Assembly (NCBI GenBank): GCA_002731795.1
Contig: PCCQ01000023.1
Span: 16,755 to 55,330 of the forward strand
Reading direction: 5' to 3'
Origin: Fidelibacterota bacterium
GTDB taxonomy: Bacteria; Fidelibacterota; Marinisomatia; SCGC-AAA003-L08; D37C17
DNA length: 38,576 bases
A program made the position numbers and the translations under genes. Below, piece by piece: positions 25,708 to 34,474 of the stretch. The notes under the pieces were generated by a model that was not told where the DNA came from, did no database searches, and worked only from the letters and a program-made list of their open reading frames with translations. The stretch's first letter is position 1. Each line of letters begins with the position of its first letter.

Positions 25708-25796
25708 TAACAAGTGAATAATTTATTATATCCACATATCTTTTCATAGCAAATATGATGGTTTTTTATTTAATGGATTTTGTATTTTAGGGTACT

Positions 25797-26345
25797 ATGA
25801 TAGAATATTTATATAGTATTGATTTTAAAATTTTATTTTTTATTAATCAGACACTTTCAAATTCTTTTTTTGATTTTATCATGCCACTTTTTGATAATGT
25901 CAAAAATTGGATACCTTACATTTTAATATTATGGATTTTATTATCATATTTTGATAAAAAAAATAGGGTCAAACTATTAATCCTCATTCCATTAGTAATT
26001 ACAATTGGAGATCTTCTTGGTAAGAATATTAAACATCTTGAATTACGAGATAGGCCTTGGTTTGCATTAGGAGATACAATTAACCATTTAGGTGGACATG
26101 GTGGTAAACACTATTCTTTCCCTTCCAATCATGCACTCAACATAACTAGTATGAGCTATATTTTTAGTTCAATATATAAAGATTATTCAAAATATTTCTG
26201 GTTTTATGCAGGGATAATTATTTTTTCTAGGGTATATATTGGAGTTCATTACCCTTTTGATGTTGTCATTGGCTCGTGCATTGGTTTTTCAGTAGGGGTG
26301 TTTAGCTATAAGATGTACAACAAAATAACTAAAATCCTTTTCTAG
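25797..26345 (+). CDS. PAP2-family membrane phosphatase
   Basis: 182-residue membrane protein with the complete PAP2 lipid-phosphatase signature: KxxxxxxRP at residues 79-87 (KHLELRDRP), PSNH at 109-112, and SRxxxGxHxxxD at 144-155 (SRVYIGVHYPFD). Five or six membrane segments surround these motifs. Such enzymes act on phosphatidic acid, phosphatidylglycerol phosphate or undecaprenyl diphosphate; which one is not clear. The 3' end overlaps the tail of the minus-strand lipoprotein gene by 17 bases. Confidence 0.92.
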   Translation: MIEYLYSIDFKILFFINQTLSNSFFDFIMPLFDNVKNWIPYILILWILLSYFDKKNRVKLLILIPLVITIGDLLGKNIKHLELRDRPWFALGDTINHLGGHGGKHYSFPSNHALNITSMSYIFSSIYKDYSKYFWFYAGIIIFSRVYIGVHYPFDVVIGSCIGFSVGVFSYKMYNKITKILF

Positions 26346-27246
26346 AGTATTTGACTTCTAAGCCTGGGAATGTATAAAGAGTTGCATTTAATGGGTATTC
26401 ACATATTTCGAATGCACAAATATTATAATATAGATTTTCAGCTTCATTACATTTTTCATCATTTATTTCTATTTTTTCCTCTTCATAATTAAATGTCCAC
26501 AGTCCAACTAAATTACATAGTGATGAATCTTGCATTGTATTAATTAGTTTGTCTGAAGATTCAAAGTGCATATCCATTATTTCATCTGATAGAATATCAT
26601 TCCAAAGTCTTACCTCATCTATATATCCACTCCAGGGGTTACTTACATCATGCTGATTTCCCCTTGCACCAATCAATAAATCAGAACCTTGAATCATAAT
26701 ATCAGCTTTTAAAGATAATATTTTATCACGATCAATATAAAAAAATATACTATCACCATTAGATGTGATTTGTAAAAGGTGGAACTCATCTTCAGAATTA
26801 AAATTTTTATCTTCAAATAATATTTCATTTTCAATATCATTTATGTAAAAACTTAGTAGATTATTTACTGTTGGATCATTTTGGACTGCTAACACAACAA
26901 ATTCATCATTAACTTCAATATCTAAAGTTCCATCCTCATTGCTATCAATTTCATTTTCATCTAGTTCGCCATTACAATTACTATCTTTAAAGTTTTCTGT
27001 TTGTTTGCCTGTTAGGCTAAAAATTGTACCTGCAGAATTTGTATTTTTATTATCACCACTAAAATATATCTCAAATGTGAAATTATCATCGAATACACGG
27101 AGGTCATTGGTACAATTATAGTTTTGATTTGGTATTTGAATCCATCCATTTCCATTGAGATGTACTGATTTATAGTTTTGAATATCAGGAATGAGCATAT
27201 TAGTGCAAGCTGTTAATAAGAGCATAAATATTGATATTAGTATCAT
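26329..27246 (-). CDS. Lipoprotein with LamG/concanavalin-like domain
   Basis: Signal MILISIFMLLLTAC gives a lipobox cysteine. The body (SVHLNGNGWIQIP..FTFEIYFSG, SGYIDEVRLWNDILSDEIM, LVGLWTFNYEE) is the LamG-like/concanavalin fold often found in exported FCB proteins. An insert (DSNCNGELDENEIDSNEDGT) reads like EF-hand calcium loops. Its start codon overlaps the upstream stop as ATGA. It is the last gene of the yqeY-to-lipoprotein operon. Its function is unknown; carbohydrate or protein binding at the surface is plausible. Confidence 0.8.
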   Translation of the reverse strand: MILISIFMLLLTACTNMLIPDIQNYKSVHLNGNGWIQIPNQNYNCTNDLRVFDDNFTFEIYFSGDNKNTNSAGTIFSLTGKQTENFKDSNCNGELDENEIDSNEDGTLDIEVNDEFVVLAVQNDPTVNNLLSFYINDIENEILFEDKNFNSEDEFHLLQITSNGDSIFFYIDRDKILSLKADIMIQGSDLLIGARGNQHDVSNPWSGYIDEVRLWNDILSDEIMDMHFESSDKLINTMQDSSLCNLVGLWTFNYEEEKIEINDEKCNEAENLYYNICAFEICEYPLNATLYTFPGLEVKYSRKGF

Positions 27247-28304
27247 AATCTAGTATCCCCTTCAACTATTTCAGAATAAACTTCTTGGCCATAATTGTTA
27301 AAGGTTTTAATCAAATAGTACCACTTTTTACCTGAACCAATTTCAAATCGATCTTCAAAATAATTTAGATTTTTATTTGTCACTTCAACTAATTTTTGAC
27401 CATTACTAATCAAATCTTGATGAGTACTTAAATTGTCATCATGTCTCCAGATTTCATAAGAGTAAAAATCATTATAATCATAAATGTCCCAATTTAGGAT
27501 TATAACATCTTCAAAATCATTTGAAGCAACTAAATTAAGCTCATGATCGTTTATTGGGTTTATCATTTCTGCTACTGCAGGTTTTATGATGCTATATCTA
27601 TAATTTTCTATTACATCCGAACCTTCTATTTGCATTTTTATACAATAAAAATATTTATAATCAGAAAAAATATTTAGAGTATCAATGAAAGTTGTGCCTA
27701 TATCAGTTGTTTCATACACAATTTCCCATTGCCATTCTTGTTGTTCAGGTAGACCATTTGATGGATTTATTAATAAGTTGGGGATCTCACCGTCCTCTTG
27801 AATAAATGACCTAAATATTATCAAGCCACTAGCATTATTTTGATCATCTATATTCCAACTAAGATTATGTTGCAATGGATCTGTATCAATCAAAATTTCT
27901 GATGCTGGAGATAGCGGTTGAGTAAAAAATTGCATTGTATCTGATGAAATATATGTATCAATATCATCTTTAGTGTAATTTGCAATGACACAGATTTTAA
28001 GGAATGTCCCCGTAGCAAAATCAATAGTGTACGTAGTATCTGATGTATTTGTAAAATCTTCCAAAAGTTTGTCATTCTCAGTAGTAACATCTTTAACATA
28101 ATAGCTTAGAAATGAAGTTGAATCATTTGTAACCCATTTATTCCATTTAATATCTACTTGAGTTATTGATCTTGGCTCACTATTGTTCCAATCAAGATTA
28201 ATTGAATAAGAAATAGTAGGCGTATAATCATTTGAAATTCCAGCTATAGTTTTTTCACCACATCCATATAAAAGAATTAGTATAATGATAGATATTCTTT
28301 TCAT
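27243..28304 (-). CDS. Lipoprotein with fibronectin III-like repeats
   Basis: Signal MKRISIIILILLYGC with lipobox cysteine at 15. The remainder contains repeats of FN3 type (LVASNDFEDVIILNWDIYDYNDFYSYEIWR, GSGKKWYYLIKTFNNYGQEVYSE). It overlaps dnaG upstream (ATGA) and the LamG lipoprotein downstream (ATGA), so it is translationally coupled to the primase gene. The role is unknown; it may form a surface complex with the following lipoprotein. Confidence 0.8.
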   Translation of the reverse strand: MKRISIIILILLYGCGEKTIAGISNDYTPTISYSINLDWNNSEPRSITQVDIKWNKWVTNDSTSFLSYYVKDVTTENDKLLEDFTNTSDTTYTIDFATGTFLKICVIANYTKDDIDTYISSDTMQFFTQPLSPASEILIDTDPLQHNLSWNIDDQNNASGLIIFRSFIQEDGEIPNLLINPSNGLPEQQEWQWEIVYETTDIGTTFIDTLNIFSDYKYFYCIKMQIEGSDVIENYRYSIIKPAVAEMINPINDHELNLVASNDFEDVIILNWDIYDYNDFYSYEIWRHDDNLSTHQDLISNGQKLVEVTNKNLNYFEDRFEIGSGKKWYYLIKTFNNYGQEVYSEIVEGDTRL

Positions 28305-30058
28305 GCTATAGAGCTTTTTATTGAATTCATTTTATTTTGAATTTCTGAAATTTTCAAGATTAAATTTGAATCCTCTTTGAATGAATCCTCTGCATTTTTC
28401 AGCTTATTTCTATAATGTTCCAGCTGTTTTTTAAGATATATATGTTCAATCCTCCTAATACAGTTTTTGGCCATAAGAATTGAAGGTGTCATTTTATCAA
28501 CTTCAAATACTATGCTAGCAAGTTTTTTATGATCTTCTTTTGAGTCAAGTTGATCTAATATAATACTAGCATCTGGTTCAAATTCTGAATTTAAGTGGAC
28601 AAATAATTGCTTGTAGATACGTTTTGATTGCTCACCTCTCATCCAGTTAAGATTAAAATTATTATATATTTCATGTCGTATTTTTTTATCTTTTGAAAAA
28701 CAAAGCATAAGTAAATCGTCTTCAAGTGATAAATGTTCAAGAGCAACATTAGTCTCAGTTTTTTTATATTGATCGCGTTTTTCTTTTTTAATTATAATGT
28801 TTGAGAAATTATTTTTAATGCTTTCAAATGAAATTCCTGTACATTTAGCTAGAAGTTTTAAATTAATTTCTAATATAACATCGTCATTGATTTGAGCTAA
28901 TTCAAGTAATGTTTCATTTATAAAATCTGCAACATTTTCATTTGGGCCATTTTTAAATTTATTATAACTAAATTCGATAACTGATAAAGCATTCTTTGCA
29001 GAATCCATAAAAGGCTCAGCGCCCTCTTTTAAAACCCAATCATCAGGATCTAAACCATCTGGAATCTTTATGATAGATGGCTTAAGACCATTTTTTAATA
29101 AAACATATGAGGCTTTAATTGCTGCTGATATACCTGCGCTATCACCATCATAAGCAATTAAGACATTCTTGGTCAATCGCTTTAAAAGATGAGCATGCCC
29201 ATCTGTAAATGCAGTTCCTGAAACAGCTACGATATTTTTAATCCCAGACTGATAAAGTTGAAGAAAATCTATATACCCTTCTACTATAATAGCGCTATCT
29301 TGTTTTGAAATTTCATTTTTTGTTAAATGCAAACCGTATAAAGTTTTACTTTTATTGTAAACCTGGGTTTCAGGAGAATTGATATATTTAGCATTCTCAT
29401 TTTTATCGATTGCTCTACCTGCAAATCCTATAACTTTACCAGTTATATTAAAGAGGCTAAACATGATTCTATTCCTAAATCTATCAATATATCCATATTT
29501 AGTATCTACAAAAAGGCCACTAGATAGCATTGATTTTGAATTATATTTTCCTTGAAAGGATTTTAGGACAAAGTCTTTTTTTGTACTACTTAATCCTAAA
29601 CCAAATTTTTTGATAGTATCTTCAGTTAATCCTCTATTGGTTAAATGTGATAAAATTGATTTATTTTGTTCATTAAATAGATTTTGTTGATATATTTGCA
29701 GCGTATTTTGGTTCATCTCATGGATATTGGCAGTTATATCTTGCCCCTTCGAAATTGTATGGGTTTCTTCAATTTCAACTCCGTATTGGTCTGCTAAATA
29801 TTTTATGCTTTCTACAAAATCAAGTTTTTCAATTTCCATTACAAAGTCAATGGAGCTTCCTCCGGCACCACAGCCAAAACATTTGAAAATTTGTTTATCT
29901 GGATTTACTGAAAATGATGGTGTTTTTTCATTATGAAATGGGCAAAGTCCAAAAAAATTTCTTCCTCTTTTTTTTAATTCAACATAGGAAGAAATAATAT
30001 CTATAATATCCGCCCGATTACGAATTTGCTCTATACTCTGTTCTGAAATTTTAGCCAT
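28301..30058 (-). CDS. dnaG: DNA primase DnaG
   Basis: Synthesises RNA primers at the replication fork. The CHC2 zinc finger is complete (CPFHNEKTPSF...KCFGCGAGG), then the RNA-polymerase/TOPRIM core with GFAGRAID, IIVEGYIDFLQL, AVSGTAF and AYDGDSAG, then a C-terminal helicase-binding region. The track start at 30073 is a TTG touching the mutS2 stop; I prefer the ATG at 30058 (MAKISEQSIEQIRNR), which matches the usual N-terminus. The neighbouring yqeY gene is often linked with dnaG in bacteria, but rpsU and rpoD, the classical partners, are absent here. Confidence 0.96.
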   Translation of the reverse strand: MAKISEQSIEQIRNRADIIDIISSYVELKKRGRNFFGLCPFHNEKTPSFSVNPDKQIFKCFGCGAGGSSIDFVMEIEKLDFVESIKYLADQYGVEIEETHTISKGQDITANIHEMNQNTLQIYQQNLFNEQNKSILSHLTNRGLTEDTIKKFGLGLSSTKKDFVLKSFQGKYNSKSMLSSGLFVDTKYGYIDRFRNRIMFSLFNITGKVIGFAGRAIDKNENAKYINSPETQVYNKSKTLYGLHLTKNEISKQDSAIIVEGYIDFLQLYQSGIKNIVAVSGTAFTDGHAHLLKRLTKNVLIAYDGDSAGISAAIKASYVLLKNGLKPSIIKIPDGLDPDDWVLKEGAEPFMDSAKNALSVIEFSYNKFKNGPNENVADFINETLLELAQINDDVILEINLKLLAKCTGISFESIKNNFSNIIIKKEKRDQYKKTETNVALEHLSLEDDLLMLCFSKDKKIRHEIYNNFNLNWMRGEQSKRIYKQLFVHLNSEFEPDASIILDQLDSKEDHKKLASIVFEVDKMTPSILMAKNCIRRIEHIYLKKQLEHYRNKLKNAEDSFKEDSNLILKISEIQNKMNSIKSSIA

Positions 30059-30073
30059 ATTTAAAAAATACAA

Positions 30074-32419
30074 TCATTTTTTTGAAAATTCTACAATTGT
30101 TATTCCGCTACCTCCTTGATTTAAAGGCGCAAATGAAAATTTAATTTTATAATTAGAAGTTTTTAGGTACTTATGAATTCCAGTTTGTAATGCGCCTGTA
30201 CCCTTTCCATGTAATATTTCAATGTAATCAATATTAGATAATATTGATTTATCCATAAAAGTTTCAAGTTTTTCAATTGCAGGATTAAGTCTTAATCCTC
30301 TTAAATCAATCCTGTAGCTATTTAAAGTCTCAATATGATTATAGTTGATAGATGTTTTATTTTTCTTGATTTTTACATTTTTTGAAAGATTTAAAAGGTC
30401 GATATTTGTTGATAATTTTTTCCCATTTATTTCAATAACTGCTTTGTTATTTTTACTATTGAGGCTAATAATTATACCAGAATCATTTAAATTATCAATA
30501 TACACATTATCGCCAATCTTAAGTTTTGTTGCTTTTTTATTTTTTTTACTTTCTTCATTAATAACTAAAGAATTAATTGAATCTTCAATAAAATGTTGTG
30601 CTTTTTTAATTGATGATTTGTCTGCCTTATTTTTTTTGATTTCATAAACTAAATTTTCAAGCTTTTTTCTATATCCTAAAATTTCATTCATCAATTCTGA
30701 CTCACGATTTTTAGATATTATTTTTTTATTTTCTGATAGTTCTTTTTCTAACTGATTTAATTTTAATTCTTTATCTTCTAGATTAGCTTTTAATGAATTT
30801 GCATATATTAACTTTTCTTCTAACTCTCTTTTCTCATTATTAATTGAGCCTAGTAATTTTTCCAATTGAAATGATTTATTTGATAAATTATTAGTCGCAT
30901 CTAATATAATATCACTTTCAAGGCCCATTCTTTGTGCGATTTCTATCCCATAGCTTGATCCAGGGATTCCCATTCTAAAAATAAATGTAGGTTTAATATT
31001 TTTATCATCAAATTCCATGCTCGCATTTTTTGCATCCAAATTCTCATCTGCCCAGATTTTTATGGGCGTTAAATGGGTTGTACATAAGTTAAATGATTTA
31101 TTAGTTCTCAATCTATTAAGAACTGAAATTGACAAAGATGCACCGATTTCAGGGTCAGTCCCTGTTCCCATTTCATCAATAAGTACTAATGAGTTTTTAT
31201 TTGAAGTTTTAGTGATTTCAGATATTTTTTTCATATGAGCTGAAAAAGTGGAAAGGTCATCATCTAATGATTGTTTGTCACCGATGTCAGATAAAAATAT
31301 ATTAAAAATAGGTACGACTGCAACTTTAGCTGGAATGTGAATTCCACTTTGAGCCATAATACTATACAATCCAATAGATTTAATCACTATTGTTTTACCG
31401 CCTGAATTAGGACCTGAAATAATTATAGTTTTGTGATGATTTGAAGAAAAATTTAGTGGTATATATTTCTTTTTTGTTAATGTAAATAATGGATTAATTG
31501 CATCCTTTAAATTAAATTGATTACAAAATTTAGGAGTTATTGAATTCAAATTAATCGCTAATAGTGATTTTGTGTAGTGAACATCATAATAAATTATTTT
31601 ATTATTAATATTATTAATTAAATTTTTTTGGATAGCGATTTTTGAAGTTAGTTCTTTTAGAATTTTTCTTATTTCTTTTTCTTTACTTATTAAAAATTCA
31701 TTGAGTTCATTGTTGAGTTCAAGCAATGAAAATGGTTGCATGAAAGATGTTTGTCCAGTTGCTGAATAGCTATCAACAATACCTTTTACTTTATTTTTAT
31801 ATGAAGATATGATAGGAAGAGTAGCTTTCTCAGCTTTGTATATAATCTTATTATCTTTAAGGTAGCCTAGATTACTATATTTTTTAAACTCTACTTGTAT
31901 TTTCTTTTCAATATTCTTGTTAATGTTATTAATTGATTGATTAATCTTTTTAAGATTTTTAGATGCATTATCTTTTATGTTTCCATTTTCATCAAAAACA
32001 TTATTTATTGTATTAATTACCAAATTTATTTCTTTATAGTTTTTTATTAATTGGGCCCAAAGTTCAAAATGCTTGCCCTTTATTTTTTTATTTAATAAAA
32101 AATAATATTCAAACAATCTTCGAATTTCAATGACTTCTGCAGCTTGAAGTGTATATTCTTTAACGTCAAGCAGTTGAATAATTTTAGTCATAGATTGAAT
32201 TTTAATATGTGGAAGATTGTCTTTTCGTTGAATTGATGCTATTATTTCATCAGTATGTTGAAACTCTGAATTCAATAAATTTTTATCATTAGATGGACTT
32301 AGATTTAAGAAGTAATCTTTATTTTCAATACATTGTGAATTAGTAGATAACCATTCTTTTATTACTTGAAATCCAACATCATTAGTAAATGAATTATCAA
32401 AATATATTTCATTCTCCAT
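30074..32419 (-). CDS. mutS2: MutS2 family ATPase/endonuclease
   Basis: 781 residues, normal length. The MutS core ATPase has Walker A ISGPNSGGKT, the conserved SIMAQSGIHIPA helix and Walker B LVLIDEMGTGTDPEIGA. A long coiled coil (about 510-600) follows, and a C-terminal Smr nuclease domain with IDLRGLRLNPA and EILHGKGTGALQ. MutS2 acts on branched DNA and on stalled or collided ribosomes, depending on the organism. It overlaps the CvpA gene by 11 bases and is followed directly by dnaG. Confidence 0.95.
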   Translation of the reverse strand: MENEIYFDNSFTNDVGFQVIKEWLSTNSQCIENKDYFLNLSPSNDKNLLNSEFQHTDEIIASIQRKDNLPHIKIQSMTKIIQLLDVKEYTLQAAEVIEIRRLFEYYFLLNKKIKGKHFELWAQLIKNYKEINLVINTINNVFDENGNIKDNASKNLKKINQSINNINKNIEKKIQVEFKKYSNLGYLKDNKIIYKAEKATLPIISSYKNKVKGIVDSYSATGQTSFMQPFSLLELNNELNEFLISKEKEIRKILKELTSKIAIQKNLINNINNKIIYYDVHYTKSLLAINLNSITPKFCNQFNLKDAINPLFTLTKKKYIPLNFSSNHHKTIIISGPNSGGKTIVIKSIGLYSIMAQSGIHIPAKVAVVPIFNIFLSDIGDKQSLDDDLSTFSAHMKKISEITKTSNKNSLVLIDEMGTGTDPEIGASLSISVLNRLRTNKSFNLCTTHLTPIKIWADENLDAKNASMEFDDKNIKPTFIFRMGIPGSSYGIEIAQRMGLESDIILDATNNLSNKSFQLEKLLGSINNEKRELEEKLIYANSLKANLEDKELKLNQLEKELSENKKIISKNRESELMNEILGYRKKLENLVYEIKKNKADKSSIKKAQHFIEDSINSLVINEESKKNKKATKLKIGDNVYIDNLNDSGIIISLNSKNNKAVIEINGKKLSTNIDLLNLSKNVKIKKNKTSINYNHIETLNSYRIDLRGLRLNPAIEKLETFMDKSILSNIDYIEILHGKGTGALQTGIHKYLKTSNYKIKFSFAPLNQGGSGITIVEFSKK

Positions 32420-32882
32420 AATCTACAAGTACAGTTTTGGTTATGTATATACTATTAAATAACGCTGACTTCTTAAGTCTTTCAGTAGTATTATCATTTA
32501 TTTTAAAGCTATAGAAAATAATCGATATAAAAATTGATATAAAAATTATTCCATTTATAAGCCCAACTATTATTCCAAGGGTAGAGTCTATAAGTTTATT
32601 TTTATGAAGATTCTCTAGATTTGATTGTATAAAATTAAAAATAAATCTTAAAACAAAATAGATTATGGTAATAGACATAAAATAAACTATTGGTTTTGTT
32701 TGTGCTGATAAACCAATGTATGGAATGAAGAAAATTATTAGCTCTATAAAAATCACTTTCGTAATTAGGATAGAAAGCAGTATTGAAAGTAGCTTATTAA
32801 ATTGCATATTGAATCCACTATATTTACCAAAAAGCCCTGCAGTTAGAATTGAAGCGGTTAGTATGATATCCAGAGGATTCAA
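32409..32882 (-). CDS. CvpA family membrane protein
   Basis: 157 residues with four hydrophobic segments and the opening MNPLDIILTASILTAGLFG typical of CvpA/colicin V production-family proteins. The start codon is TTG and forms a TTGA overlap with the yqeY stop; no separate ribosome binding site is seen, so translation probably depends on coupling. The family's function is only partly known (envelope homeostasis). CvpA next to mutS2 is a frequent arrangement in bacteria. Confidence 0.85.
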   Translation of the reverse strand: MNPLDIILTASILTAGLFGKYSGFNMQFNKLLSILLSILITKVIFIELIIFFIPYIGLSAQTKPIVYFMSITIIYFVLRFIFNFIQSNLENLHKNKLIDSTLGIIVGLINGIIFISIFISIIFYSFKINDNTTERLKKSALFNSIYITKTVLVDYGE

Positions 32883-33316
32883 GATAATTTATCTTTCACT
32901 ATTTTGCTTATAAGAGCACCATCTCCTCGACCTTCCATCTTAGCTATTGACATGCCCATAACTTTTCCCATATCACTCATTGATGTTGCATTAATACTAT
33001 TAATAACCTCATCTATAATTATTGACATTTCAGCTTCTGATAAAGGTGTGGGTAAAAATTCATTAAGGATATCAAGTTCTTCTTGTTCTTTATCTGCTAA
33101 ATCTTTCCTATTACCTTTAGTGAATTGGGAGATTGATTCTTTTAACTGTTTTCCCATACTTTGAAGAACTTTCAAAGATTCTGCATCGGAAAGATTTTCC
33201 TTCTTCTCAATTTCTTTTGCCTTAAGTTTTGCAATAATGTTTCTTAACGCCGTAATCCTATTTTTATCTTTATTCACCATTGCATTTTTTAGGTGCACTT
33301 TAATATTATCAATCAT
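32879..33316 (-). CDS. YqeY/GatB-tail domain protein
   Basis: 145 residues, all helical, with the YqeY pattern: MVNKDKNRITALRNIIAKLK, the EEELDILNEFLP motif and SDMGKVMGMSIAKMEGRGDG near the C-terminus. This domain also forms the tail of GatB, the tRNA-dependent amidotransferase subunit; the free protein's role is not established. It is the first gene of the operon, with ribosome binding site GGAGA seven or so bases before the ATG. Confidence 0.92.
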   Translation of the reverse strand: MIDNIKVHLKNAMVNKDKNRITALRNIIAKLKAKEIEKKENLSDAESLKVLQSMGKQLKESISQFTKGNRKDLADKEQEELDILNEFLPTPLSEAEMSIIIDEVINSINATSMSDMGKVMGMSIAKMEGRGDGALISKIVKDKLS

Positions 33317-33407
33317 ATTTTCTCCATTAATTTAAAATTATAGTTCTGATAAGATAAAAAAACAATATAAATTACAATGCAATAAATAAATAAATAATAA
33401 GGATTAT

Positions 33408-34124
33408 ATGGATCAAGAACTAAAAAAATTGATTTCCTTACAGCACGTTGACAATGAAATCCAAGAGATTGTATCTTTGTCTGGAGATTTGCCTAATCGA
33501 GTCGATAAAAAAGAAGCTCAATTGAATGATATCAAATCTAAATTAGAAACTACAAATCAAAAGATAGCTGATTTAGAGAAAGATAGCAGAAAAATATCTA
33601 GTGAAATTGAAGATAGTCAATCAAAGCTAGATAAATATAAAGATCAGTTATTTTTAGTAAAAACAAATAAAGAGTATGATGCTCTTAATAGTGAGATTGA
33701 TCACCTCAAATCTGTATTATCTGATTCTGAGGATTTAGCGCTAAAAATGCAGTCAGATCTTGAATCAGAAGGTGAAATCAAAAAAGTTAGTGAAGTTGAA
33801 ATTGAAGAAATTGCTACATCTTTAGAAACTGATAAAAAAAATCTAGATAATTCTCTTTCTGAATCAAAAGATCAACTGGAAGAGTTGAATAATAGTAGAG
33901 AGGCAATTCTTAAGGACATAAGCAATAATCTTTTAGCTAAATATAATCAATTACAGAATACTAGGGGAGCTGGTGTAGCAGCATTAAATGGTAATTGTTG
34001 TGGAGCATGTTATAGTACTCTTCCACCTCAAATGGTTATTGAAATTCAATCAAATGAAATAATTCATACCTGCCCATCATGCTCCGTATTTTTGTTCTCC
34101 GAAGAACAAAATATTGAAGAATAA
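33408..34124 (+). CDS. Coiled-coil C4 zinc-ribbon protein (DUF164 family)
   Basis: 238 residues. A long antiparallel coiled coil (about 1-180) precedes a zinc ribbon with C198-x2-C201 and C222-x2-C225 (CGACYSTLPPQ...CPSC). This is the pattern of the DUF164/zf-RING_7 family found across bacteria. The start follows AAGGA with good spacing. Family proteins are thought to bind nucleic acid or ribosome-related partners, but no function is firm. It lies five bases before the RNase P RNA. Confidence 0.88.
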   Translation: MDQELKKLISLQHVDNEIQEIVSLSGDLPNRVDKKEAQLNDIKSKLETTNQKIADLEKDSRKISSEIEDSQSKLDKYKDQLFLVKTNKEYDALNSEIDHLKSVLSDSEDLALKMQSDLESEGEIKKVSEVEIEEIATSLETDKKNLDNSLSESKDQLEELNNSREAILKDISNNLLAKYNQLQNTRGAGVAALNGNCCGACYSTLPPQMVIEIQSNEIIHTCPSCSVFLFSEEQNIEE

Positions 34125-34129
34125 AATTT

Positions 34130-34464
34130 AGGCTAGCTGGATGATCGCTCTTAATTTAAGAGAGGAAAGTCCGAACTCCGCAGGATAGGGTGCCTCCTAA
34201 CGGGAGGACTCATTAAGAGATGGAAAGTGCAACAGAAAGTAAACCGCCTTTTTAAGGTAAGGGTGAAACGGTAGTGTAAGAGACTACCAGAAAGGCTTGA
34301 GAAAGCTTTTGCTATGCAAACCCCACCTGGAGAAAGATCAAATAACTTTGTGTTATCCGCACATAAAAGTGGGTAGATCGCTCGAGCCTATTAGTGATAA
34401 TAGGCCTAGATGAATGGTCATCGTTCAGTTTACTGAATACAGAATTCGGCTTATAGGCTAGCCT
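34130..34464 (+). ncRNA. rnpB: RNase P RNA, bacterial type A
   Basis: The catalytic RNA that trims tRNA 5' leaders. Conserved regions appear in order: GAGGAAAGTCCGAACTCC near the 5' end, ACAGAAAGTAAACCGCC, GGTAAGGGTGAAACGGTAG, AAACCCCACCTGGAG, TAGATGAATGGTCATC and ACAGAATTCGGCTTAT near the 3' end. The terminal helix P1 is formed by AGGCTAGC (34130) with GCTAGCCT (34457-34464). P4 carries a compensated change relative to the usual CCGGG/CCCGG. Ends are set from P1 and are good to a few bases. Confidence 0.96.
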
Positions 34465-34474
34465 TATATTTTCT

